A DNA stretch of 64,000 nucleotides from Artocarpus heterophyllus (lineage: Eukaryota; Streptophyta; Magnoliopsida; Rosales; Moraceae): assembly GCA_025403435.1 (NCBI GenBank), contig CM046353.1, positions 27,465,715 to 27,529,714 of the forward strand, in the 5' to 3' direction. The notes under the pieces were generated by a model that saw nothing but the letters and a program-made list of their open reading frames with translations, was not told the DNA's origin and ran no database searches. A program made the translations under genes and the position numbers. This document shows, piece after piece, positions 50,101 through 62,100 of the stretch. Position 1 is the first letter of the stretch. Every line of letters starts with the position of its first letter.

Positions 50101-53100
50101 GCGGGTTAATTAAGTTAATTAATAAGAATTTAGCAAAAACATGAGTTTAAGCCTTTAAATTAATTATGACAATATGGATAATTTTAAAGCCCATTTTGGA
50201 ATAAGCATTTATAATAATTAAACAAATAAGAATATCAAAGTAAATAATAAGAAAGTGCAAAGAAATAAAAGAAATGAGAATAGGTTCCACTGACCCACGT
50301 ATTGTGCACACACATAGTACTGACAATATTATATTACAATCACAGTCCAAGTAAAGAGAAAGTTAAGATGTTACATGCCTTGATATTATAATTTAAATAA
50401 CCTACTGGGTCCTTCTATTGCTCTTGAGTCATGTCTGTGGAATCTTCTCTGAACCTAAGCTGAAATCCACTTAGAGGGGGAAAAGTTTGAAAACAAATAA
50501 AATGTGAGCGAAAGGCTCAGTAGGACTATATTTGAGGAAACGTTAAATTTTTAAAAAGAAATATCATTATCCAAGAAATCACTTCAGAAAAAGGACTTGA
50601 ATAAATAAAGTTAAACAAAATCAGTCTTACCCAAAGCAGTTTATTGGTCGACCAGAAAGAACATCATTTTCTTTTCCTGGGCAAACCATATGTATAACAC
50701 CACCGTAGTTGCCCAGCTGGGTTTTGGGACTTGCCCCCAAGGTCGTACGCTACACGACCCGATCTCTGATATGGCATCATGCCCTTATATTCCTTTCTAT
50801 CATTATTTAAAACTCATTTACCAGGTATTTTCATTTACATTCGTTATGGAGTTTGTTATGAAATTCACCTCATTCCACGGTTTATAAAAATAACCGATAA
50901 GATTTCCTTTTTCAATCAAGCATTGAAAACATTTTGATAAAAACCCTTTTAAGGCCAAAATCATTGAAACTGGGTTACCAAAGAAAGGGTAGAAGTCCTA
51001 CCTCAACACTCGTGCTGGTGTCTCACACCGTAATTCCGGTTTGCTATATGTTAGCTCCGTAGAACCATGAACGACCTTAAATAGAAACTAGGTCTATCAG
51101 TACCTAGTTTAAGACATTCTACATTGCTGAACTATTTCATGGTGTCCTAGTGTGCCATTTGTATTAATAAAATCATTTTATAAAGTTAGGATTTCAATCG
51201 GGGTTCACAACAGTAAAAAAGAATGAAAAATCACAAAATCTCACTATTCTCGGTCGGCCTGCCGATCACCCTGGTTCGGCTGGCCGAATTGCACAGTTTA
51301 GCCTACCGGAAGACCAGGTCCGGCCGGTCAAACTTTTTCCAGGTTTGGCTTGCCGGACATATGGATCCGGCCTGTCGAACCCATGAATCTGACCTGCCGA
51401 ACTGGAAAATTCTAGAATTTTTCAGGCATAGGCTCTCGACCTCCTGAGCCCAAATCTCCATTTCAACCTGTTTTTTCTCAATTCTCAGGCATGGAAAGCA
51501 AGCACAAATGATAGAAAAACATAATAGGACACTTTTAAACACATTTAAACAAGATTTATAACAAAATCCAAGAAAATCCGAAAAAAGAGAAAAATGAAAA
51601 ATCTTGATTCGAATTTGTTTTTCTTCAAACAAAGCTTAGATTCTAATTCTTCTAAGTTTCCCTAACTAGATGAAAGGTTTCTAAGTTCAAATAAGCTTAA
51701 ATTTCAAAATGCAAGAAAAATTAAAAATTTGAAAAAGTTTTAAAATTTTGAAAACTAACCTTGGATTGAGCTTTGAATCGTGTTTTTTTGTTGCTCAATC
51801 ACATTCCTGAGCCTCTGTTAGACATGTATGCCCTAAGGAGTAAAAATGTAATACGTTTTTGGAGACATTTTAATCAATAAAGAATTTATTCATTTATACC
51901 AAATCTTGTCCTCTTTACGTTCATATTTGTTGAATGTATGATAAGCAAACAGTAGCCTGAGACTGTCGGTCTAAACCTTAAGAATTGGGCATATGATGAG
52001 CTGATTATGCGGAAGACACAATTCTTAAGGTGACGGTCTAAAACATATGATCCGCAATTGAGGGAATAAAGTTAGGCGCTTTATTCATATAAAGATTGTT
52101 ATGTTGTCTATATCCCTTTTGGGAGATGGCTTGTCTTGACCATCGGAGTTGGACTCCATGAATAGAAACATTGGCATGCTGTCATAGGTGACAATGTGTT
52201 GGATCGGGACATAAAGTGAATTGATTTGGATTAATAATTCTGTCTTGGCAAATCAATTCACTTTAGATAGTCATTTGTATTGTATCTTAATCCTGAGATG
52301 AATAGTGGGCCAGTTGTCTCGACTTGTGTCTTTCGATGTACCAATGGGTGACTCCCACATCTCAATAGTGGTATGCATGCCGGTACGTTGGAGGCGTGAC
52401 TCTTGATGGTGTAGACTTGTTATTCATAGATATGGAATCCATAGCTCCTCTTTAGGAGTAATGGTATCCTCTTTATATGCGTTGTCCTGTAATTGGAAAA
52501 CTAGAGCGCTCAACCATTTGGATACATAGGTGTAACCGAATGGTATACTATCTTTGGATGGTAAGTTTTCTAATGGTGAGACAATGGAACATAAGATAAA
52601 AATAATCAGGAAGGTAAGACAGAACTTGTCCTTAAGCTGATTATGGATTATCATATGGGGATACGATACACTATGATATGTCATGGAGACTTAGCTGTAC
52701 GAGCTTCGTAATTCTATAAAGTTCGAGAGTGCAGCTCCAGGCTTTTAGTGGAGTAGCGCTGGAGTTGTTAATTGTGAAATGTATATCTGGGATATTGGGT
52801 TTCATAATTATCATGAGATTAAACTCTGTAGGTCCATTTTGGTCCCCTTTGTTAGCTCACAAAATCTTGTAACGACACGGCGTGCTTTTCTAATAATTTG
52901 TGACTTATGTCGGATTTATCAGATTGGTTTAAAATTTGTAAGAATCAAATAATTCATGTCTGTTTATCGGTTGAATTAATTTTGTAATAAAATTAATTTA
53001 AGATAAACTTGTTGAATTATTGGGATCGGATAATTCTTGTCTGTTTATCGGTTGATTTAATTTTGGATAAATTAGATCACGATAAACTTGTAGAATTATT

Positions 53101-56100
53101 GTGAATTGATTTATTTTCTTAGAGATTATCTTGATAAAGTTTGTTTTGATTAGATAACTTCTCTATTGGGTTATTTGAATCAAAACTGAGACTTTATCTT
53201 TTAGAATCTCGGGTGGAAAATAAAAGATTCGCGGAGATTTTTTCTCGGGAGTTCGGCTTGCCGGATGACGTGTTAAGCCTGTCGATGGGGCCTGTTCGGC
53301 CTGCAGATCAGGATGTTCAGCCTGCCGATCAGCGAGCAATAAGATTACGCATTTTCATGCAGATCTTATCAGATATTGATCCAAACTTGATTCTATTTCG
53401 AGTTTTTGAGACCTAATCTGATAAGAACTGACCCTAGGACCAATAGCTATAAAAAGGGAGTGAATCTCATGATTTACTCAGATCAGTCGAGAGATTAAGA
53501 GTGTTACTCTTCTGGTGAGCATCTGAAAACTCCCTGAGAGCTTTTGTTCACAAATCACAAACACTAGCTTTGGGTTCTCTCTATTGGTTGGAAGGAGAAT
53601 CACCGGTGGAAGAGCTGTACGTGTGAGCCCACACTCACTCTGGTTGTGGATAGAGAATAGCAAAGAAGACTAGTTGGTTGAGGCTCTTCTAGAACGTTAC
53701 TTCTCTACACAGGTTGCGGAGGTTCTTACACAGAAAGGTTAGTAAGATCTGTCTAATTTATACATATAGCATGTCAAACTTGTGTTTTAGAAATTACTCT
53801 GATGAAAATTTTTAAAATTCTACTGTGCACCATGTTTCCAACAATTGGTATCAGAGCCGAGGTTTTTACAAAAATTAACAAGTTTGTGATCATGTTATAT
53901 GCATAAATTTTGTGATCTTAATATCTCCTATGCTTGAATTGAATTTTATAGAGAGATGGCACTCTAGGTTTCTATATAATATATATGTTGTCATGGATTA
54001 TGTGGTGAATGTTTATTAATTAATTATGGTTGATTAAATCATTGTTTAATTATTTATTAATTAATTAATACCGATTATGGTTCCTTAGAGGTTAGAATGT
54101 GTATCTAGGTTTTTCATGTAATTAGATGGCGGACTATCATCTCCGTCTAGGAATTATTATTTATTTTAAATTTGTAAAATTTTGTAAGTAAATAATTATT
54201 CGGAGAAGACAGATCTAGAAGAATGATGATGGCGCCCCCAGGTATTTCTTGAGTCTCTAATTTTATGTTTTTGAATTGTTGAAAATAAAATTGATAAATT
54301 GCATTAAAATTGTATTTTCTGGAATAAGGGATTTCTGCTCGGTCGGCATGCCGGACATCACAGTTCGGCAGGCCGATGGTCACAGATCGGTAGGCCAGAC
54401 ATATGGTCCGGCAGGCCGACAGTGGGGCAGAAATTGGCTGGCTCTACCGGTAGGCCGAACTTTCAGTTCGGCAACCCAAACTTTCATGGGTCGATAGGCC
54501 GATCTTTGGGATCGGCAGGCCGATGAAGCATGACCGGCAGGCCGATCACCCAGATCAATCTGCCGACCGAGAGCTGGAAAATTTCCAGAAAAGGTGTAAT
54601 TTTTACAGTACAGTTTTAATTTTATTTTTGAGACGATTCTGAGAAACATTAAATTTGGATATGACCGAAAATATGAAGTATTTGATTCATACGGGATTGA
54701 AGACTTGAAGATGGGTATTGCATGAAGAAGGATACAGTTGGAGGATTCAAGGATGAAGAATCGATAAATGTCTCGATTATTCTCTTGTAATCTTAGTTTT
54801 CTATTCTCTAGGGTAAAACCATAATATTACGGTTATTATTATTTTGCTTGTAGCTTTGCTTGATTGCTTTTCTTGTTTGCTTTATAATATGATTTGTCAT
54901 GTATATTGATAACATGTCATATAGAATAGGGAGTGCCGCTCATATTAAAATTGTTCATGCATAATTTTAAAATAAAACCTTGACTTCAAAAGATTGAGTG
55001 GGAGAAGGTTTTCGAAGAGATGACCTAAGGCCTCCATCGTTGGTCCATAGGCAGAACATGGTGGTCTCGACCCCTAGGAAGGGATTTCTATCATGTACCA
55101 GATTGGATCTCTGAAAGGATAAGGTATTTTAGTATGATTTATGGTTGCACACCCCTAGGTGGTGATTATAAATCATGGATAAAATATTGAAACGATGGTT
55201 ATACACTCACGTTAATTTTATTATTAACCTCCTCTAGGAGCTCTGTTAATAAAATTAATGGCCAAAGAAAATGATTATTAATATATGCTGGATCATACGG
55301 GTCATGGATGGCATATATTAATCAGGAGGGGATCCGTGTTCCTGATTGAATTTGGCGTGACTCCCCTATGAGCTTGTTGAATTCTGAGTTGGGAATTATC
55401 GTTGTAAGGTTGTGATATTTTTAAGGTTTTGACACATAAACACTTTTGTATGATTTTACATGATTGTGTTATCTTACTAAATTATTTTTATATGTTTGCT
55501 TATGTTTGGTATATGATTCTTTATTGTAGATTGAAAATGTCTAAAAACGCTTTATCTTCGATACTTGACAAAAACCAATTAACCGGTGAGAATTATAACG
55601 ATTGGAAACAGAACCTGAATATCATTCTATCCTTTGAGAAACTGAAAGATATTCTGACAACTCCTTGTCCTCCCGAGCCTACGGGAGACTCAAGTAATGA
55701 GCAATTTCAAGCGTACGATTGCTGGAAAGATGCTAATGATCAGGCCCGCTGCTATGTTATGGCCAGCATGAACAACGTGCTGCAAGCTCAACATCAGGAT
55801 TATGAGACTGCGAAGCATATCTTGGATAATCTTGAGGATATGTTTGGAGGCCAGGCCATAACAAAGCGGCAAGGGATGCTTCAGAAATTCTTAAACTGTA
55901 GACAGAGACCGGGGACATCTATAAAGGAGCACATGATGTTGGTCATGGGTTACCTCATTGAGGCTCAAACCAATGGAGCCGACATCGATGCTGAAACTCA
56001 GATGACTATGGTCTTTGAGACTCTGTCTAAGAAATTTATTCCATTTAGAGCTACTTTTAATTTGAGCAATAGACGGGATATGACCTTAACAGAACTGATG

Positions 56101-59100
56101 AAACAGTTACAAGAGTTCAAACTGCTGATTAGGGAGTCTCCTGCGGGTGGTGAGGCCAACATGGTAGCTGCTTCTGGTTCCAATCCTAACTCAGGGAATG
56201 GAAAGAAGCAACGGGCCAAGAATGGGAAGTCTTCTATTCCTGCTGCTACCAAGAGCAAGAAGAAGAAGAAGAAGAACCCAAAGAAGCTTAAGTGCTTCTT
56301 CTGTGGAAAGGTCGGGCATATTAAGAAGCATTGCAAGGACTTCCTTTCCAAAGGAGGTAGGTGTGATCTTCTGTATTTAGAAACTTGTTTGGTTGAGGAA
56401 TCCAGTGACATCTGGGTCATAGATTCCGGTGCAACTAATCATGTTTGTGTTTCTCTGCAGGGATTCAAAGAAACGAGAAGTCTGTTGTGTGAAGACTTAA
56501 CGCTTCGGATGGACGATGGATCCTTGGTATCGGCTGAAAATAGTGGGAGATGTCCATCTTTATTTTGATAATTATAGGAATTTAATTTTGCGAGATTGTT
56601 TTTATGTTCCTAAATTTAAAAGGAATTTAATTTCTATATCTTCTTTATTTAAAGACTTCTACGTGGTGTCTTTTAATGAAAAAGTGGTGATTCGTAAAAA
56701 CAAATCTTTTATCTATTCTGGATGGATGCAAAATAATCTATATTTTATCAACCTAAGATGGACTTATTGCTTAATGCTAAGATAAATGATAATGACTCTA
56801 AAAGACTTAAAACTTCTCACTCTAATAAGACTTATCTTTGGCATTTGCGCCTTGGTCACGTTAACCTGAATAGGATTCAAAGGTTGGTAAGGGATGGACC
56901 TTTAAGTCACTTAAAGATGGAATCTATACCTCAATGTGAATCTTGTTTGGAGGGTAAAATGACCAAAAGACCATACGGGTCTAAGGGCAATAGAGCCGAA
57001 GGGGTTCTAGAACTTGTGCATAGTGATGTTTGCAGACCGATGAACATCCGGGCACGAGGAGGGTATGAGTACTTCGTCACTTTTATTGACGATTACTCAA
57101 GATATGGGTATGTGTACCTGATGCACCACAAAAGCGAAACTTTTGACAAGTTCAGGGAGTTTCGGGCTGAAGTGGAAAAGCAATTGGGTAGACCCATAAA
57201 GGCACTTCGATCCGATTGAGTTGGGGAATACCTTTCTGATGAGTTCTTGGGACACTTGTTAGAGAATGGGATTTTATCTCATTTGACTGCGCCAGGCACT
57301 CCGCGGCAGAATGGCGTAGCAGAGAGAAGGAATAGGACTTTGTTGGACATAATTAGGTCCATGATGAGTTATTCATCATTGCCTTTATCCTTTTGGGGAT
57401 ATGCACTACAAACCGCATGTTATCTTTTAAACAATGTGCCTTTAAAATCGGTCCCTAAAACTCCTCACGAGTTGTGGACAAGAAGGAAGACATCCTTAAA
57501 CCATATTCACATATGGGGATGTTCGGCTCATGTCCTGTTTAAGGATTCAAATAAGTTGGAAGCACGTTCGAAAGTTTGCGTGTTTGTAGGATATCCAAAA
57601 GGGACTAAAGGGGGTTATTTTTATAACCCAAAGGAAAATAAAGTCGTGGTTTCAACTAATGCAACTTTCCTTGAGAAGAGTTACATGGACGACTTTAAAC
57701 CTCGAAGCAAAGTGGTGCTTAAGGAGTTAAAGGGTGATCCGTTCACTCCGGAGGTTCCAAACGAAACGATTCCGATCGGTGTAGAAAAACCAAACAAACC
57801 TAAACAACAACCTCAGGGGCTTCGGCGTAGTGGGAGGATCGGGCATCAACCTGAGAGGTATATGTTCAATGGGGAGGTCTTTTTGGCTGAACCGGATGAA
57901 CATGACAGGGATCCTTATACTTACGCAGAAGCTATAGAGGATGTTGATTCGAGACACTGGATAGAGGCCATGAACATAGAGATGAAGTCTATGGAGACTA
58001 ATCGGGTCTGGGAGCTTGTGGATCTTCCCGAAGGGGTAAAACCCATAGGGTGTAAGTGGATATACAAGAGGAAAAGGGGAGTGGATGGAAAGGTCGAAAC
58101 CTTTAAGGCTAGACTGGTGGCTAAGGGTTATACGCAAAAGGAAGGAATCGATTATGAGGAAACCTTTTCGCCTATAGTCATGCTTAAGTCCATCCGGATT
58201 CTCTTATCCATAGTTGTTGCTCTCGACTACGAGATTTGGCAGATGGATGTCAAGACTGACTTTTCTGAATGGCTATCTTGATGAGTCCATTTATATGGTA
58301 CAACCAAACGGTTTCAAGGTTGCGAGTCGAGAGGGTAAGGTTTATAAGCTGCTAAAGTCAATTTATGGACTTAAGTAAGCTTCCCGTTCTTGGGACATAA
58401 GATTTGATCAAGTGATCAAGACTTATGGGTTCTCACAAAATATGGATGAACCATGTGTTTATAAACACATTAAGGATGGGAAGGTGGTTTTTCTATTACT
58501 CTATGTAGATGACATTCTGCTAATTGGCAATGACGTTGGGGCGTTGTCATCGGTCAAATTATGGTTGACCAAGCAGTTTGACATGAAGGACTTGGGTGAG
58601 GCTAATTTTGTTCTCGGTATCTAGATCTTTCGGGATAGGAAGAACAAAATGATAGCTTTGTCACAGGCCGGCTACATAGATAAAATTCTCAAGAGGTTTG
58701 CAATGCAGGATTCCAAGAAAGGTGGGCAACCATCTAGGTCTGGAATTCCTCTTTCTAAGAGAGACTCTCCAAAGTCTTATGAAGAAAGAGAATACATGAA
58801 GAAGGGGCCTTATGCTTCGGCAGTGGGTAGTCTCATGTATGCCATGCTTTGCACACGACCGGATATTAGCTATGCGGTCGAGATTGTAAGTCGATTTCAG
58901 GCGGATCCAGGACCGAACCATTGGGTTGCGGTAAAGCATATTTTCAAGTACCTTAGAAGGACTCGTGGGTATATGCTTGTGTATTCGGGTAAGGACTTAA
59001 CTCCTCTAGGATACAATGACTTGGATTTTCAATCTTGTCTGGATTCTAGGAAATCGACTTCAGGGTTTGTGTTTACTCTGGGCGGCGGTGCCATTAGTTG

Positions 59101-62100
59101 GAGAAGTGCGAAGCAAGATAGCACTTCAGATTCAATGATGGAGGCCGAGTATGTGGCGGCAAGTGATGCTTCGAAAGAAGCAGTGTGGCTCCGCAAGTTC
59201 CTTGGGGATCATGAGGTAGTTCCTAGTATGGATAAAGCGGTATCACTGTACTGTGATAACAGTGCGGCGGTAGCTAATGCTAAGGAACCAAGATTTCACA
59301 AGAAGAGTAAGCATATTGATCGGAAGTATCATGTGATAAAGGACTTCGTTGAGGGCGGGCATGTCACGGTGTGCAAGATCGCGTCAGAGGACAATTTAGC
59401 TGATCCATTTACGAAGACACTTACTAGGAGAGTCTTCGAGAGGCATGTGGAAGCTATGGGGATGCGAAATTTGCTGTATTTACTCACTTAGTGCAAGTGG
59501 GAGATTGTTAGACATGTATGCCCTAAGGAGTAAAAATATAATACGTTTTTGGAGACATTTTTATCAATAAAGAATTTATCCATTTATACCAAATTTTGTC
59601 CTCTTTACGTTCATATTTGTTGAATGCATGATAAGCAAACAGTAGTCTGAGACTGTCAGTCTAAACCTTAAGAATTGGGCATATGATGGGCTGATTATGC
59701 GGAAGACATGATTCTTAAGGTGACGGTCTAAAACATATGATCCGCAATCGAGGGAATAAAGTTGGGCGCTTTATTCATGTAAAGATTGTTATGTTGTCTA
59801 TATCCCTTTTGGAAGATTGTTTGTCTTGACCATCGGAGTTGGACTCCATGAATAGAAACATTGGCATGTTGTCATAGGTGACAATATATTGGATCGGGAC
59901 ATAAAGTGAATTGATTTGGATTAATAATTTTGTCTTGGCAAATCGATTCACTTTAGATAGTCATTTGTATTGTATCTTAATCCTGAGATGAATAGTGGGC
60001 TCGTTGTCTCGACTTGTGTCTTTTGATGTACCAATGGGTGACTCCCACATCTCAATAGTGGTATGCATGCCGATACGTTGGAGGCATGACTCTTGATGGC
60101 GTAGACTTGTTATTCATAGATATGGAATCCGTAGCTCCTCTTTAGGAGTAATGATATCCTCTTATATGCGTTGTCCTGTAATTAAAAAATTGGAGCGCTC
60201 AACCATTTGGATACATAGGTGTAACCGAATGGTATACTATCTTTGGATGGTAAGTTTTCTAATAGTGAGACAATAGAACGTAAGATAAATAATCAGGAAG
60301 GTAAGACAGAACTTGTCCTTAAGCTGATTATGGATTATCATATGGGGATACAATACACTATGATATGTCATAGAGACTTAGCTGTATGAGCTTCGTAATT
60401 CTATAAAGTTCGAGAGTGTAGCTCCAGGCTTTTAGTGGAGTAGCGCTGGAGTTGATAATTGTGAAATGTATATCTGGGATATTGGGTTTCATAATTATCA
60501 TGAGCTTGAACTTTGTAGGTCCATTTTGGTCCCCTTTGCTAGCTCACAAAATCCTGTAACGACACGGCGTGCTTTTCCAATAATTGGTGACTTATGTCGG
60601 ATTTATCAGATTGGTTTAAAATTTGTAAGAATCAAATAATTCATGTCTGTTTATCGGTTGAATTAATTTTGTAATAAAATTAATTTAAGATAAACTTATT
60701 GAATTATTGGGATCGGATAATTCTTGTCTGTTTATCGATTGATTTAATTTTGGATAAATTAGATCAAGATAAACTTGTAGAATTATTGTGAATTGATTTA
60801 TTTTCTTAGAGATTATCTTGATAAAGTTTGTTTTGATCAAATAACTTCTCTATTGGGTTATTTGAATCAAAACTGAGACTTTATCCTTTAGAATCTCGGG
60901 TGAAAAATAAAAGATTCGCGGAGATTTTTTCTCAGGAGTTCGGCCTGCCGATGGGGCCTGTTCGGCCTGTCGATTAGGATGTTCGGCCTACCGATCAACG
61001 AGCGATAAGATTACGCGTTTTCACGCAGATCTTATCAGATATTGATCCGAACTTGATTCTGTTTCGAATTTTTGAGAACTAATCTAATAAAGACTGACCC
61101 CAAGACCAATAGCTATAAAAAGGGAGTGAGTCTCGTGATTTACTCAGATCAGTCGAGAGATTAAGAGTGATACTCTTCTAGTGAGCATTTGAAAACTCCA
61201 TGAGAGCTTTTGTTTACAAATCACGAACACTAGCTTTGGGTTCTCTCTATTGGTTGGAAGGAGAGTCACCGGTGGAAGAGCTGTACGTGTGAGCCCACAC
61301 TCACTCCAGTTGTGGATAAAGAATAGCAAAGAAGACCAATTAGTTGAGGCTCTTCTGGAACGTTACTTCTCTACACAGGTTACGGAGGTTCTTAACACAG
61401 AAAAGTTAGTAAGATCTGTCTATTTTATACATATAGCATGTCAAACTTGTGTTTTAGAAATTACTCTGATGAAAATTTTTAAAATTCTGCTCCGTACCGT
61501 GTTTCCAATAGCCTCTAACCCACCTAATCGACGCTTGGGGCTCGATTTGATTCAAAAAATTTTGGACAAAATGGGAGAGAAAGAGAGAGACAGAGTGAGA
61601 ACGAGAGAGAGAGCTAGGAGAGAGTGAGAGAAAGGAGAGGGAGTGAATGAGAGGAAGAGAGGGAGAGGGGAAAATAAATAGAGAAAGAGATTGCTGCAAG
61701 AAAACCGTGTGCAGCACCCCGTTTTCAAATGGGACATACTTGATATTTGACAAATTGTTTCATTTCAAAATTCAAAATAACAATTTAAAACAATTAGAAA
61801 TAATTAGAAATCATTAAAATAATAAAACAACTTTAAATTCAAAATTTTATCAAATGATCAAATTAAGTTTAAAATATTCATTATAGCACACTAATCCGCT
61901 ATTTTACATTATATTATCACTTAATCAATTTCCGGCCGTTACATGCCCTTGGCACACTGCTACAAAAATCTGTCATGTCACTCTTTTAAATTTGTAGTCC
62001 TTTCCAATCCTTTTCTGTGCAAATCAACTCTTAATATCTATCAATATCCTAGACACTAAGCTAATAGTTAATTTGATTAGGATTAATGATGTTAAAATTT

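Larger units (their letters stand above)
51816..53843 (+). repeat. 5' LTR of copia A
   Basis: 2028 bp, TGTTAGACATG to TTTCCAACA. It holds a CCAAT-like and TATA pair at about 53439-53457 and a four-core dyad array at 53252-53328. AATAAA occurs near its start. Confidence 0.95.
51816..61510 (+). mobile_element. Ty1/copia element A, structurally complete, coding-dead
   Basis: 9695 bp with two LTRs of about 2 kb, primer-binding site, leader, gag-pol, polypurine tract and perfect GCCTC target duplications. The family is shared with copia B and C. It lies in oxygenase intron 2 in antisense orientation to that gene and inside a solo LTR. Gag-pol carries three frameshifts and three in-frame stops, so it cannot move by itself. 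Confidence 0.96.
59506..61510 (+). repeat. 3' LTR of copia A
   Basis: 2005 bp, TGTTAGACATG to TTTCCAATA. The terminal CA has become TA. It has three dyad cores (60940, 60962, 60983) against four in the 5' LTR. By eye it is otherwise very similar to the 5' LTR. Confidence 0.95.
50070..61943 (-). mobile_element. Gypsy-type solo LTR in oxygenase intron 2, split by copia A
   Basis: Begins TGTCACGCCCCGGAG and ends TTTCCGGCCGTTACA, TG...CA bounded. About 2.2 kb remain once copia A (51816-61510) is removed. 'gagcgaaaggctcagtagg' at about 50508 is of the kind seen in plant gypsy LTRs. No internal domain, primer site or second LTR is present, hence a solo LTR. The orientation is tentative. It contains the clearest dyad array (51254-51400) and, right of copia A, a GA-rich tract (61569-61690). 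Confidence 0.75.

Noticed and set aside
51254..51400. CRISPR-like array (conserved palindromic repeats with variable spacers)
   Set aside because: The repeat is only 12 bp and degenerate, spacers are about 10 bp, no cas genes exist, and the context is a plant retrotransposon LTR.
55429..55536. N-terminal extension of the copia A gag ORF
   Set aside because: The 36 codons before 55537 are leader sequence; the gag start MSKNALSS at 55537 aligns with the starts of copies B (3273) and C (13603).
61569..61690. Charged ORF in the GA-rich tract (61250-61627 and opposite strand)
   Set aside because: Simple-sequence GA tract inside an LTR; the Arg/Glu or Ser/Leu composition comes from the repeat.
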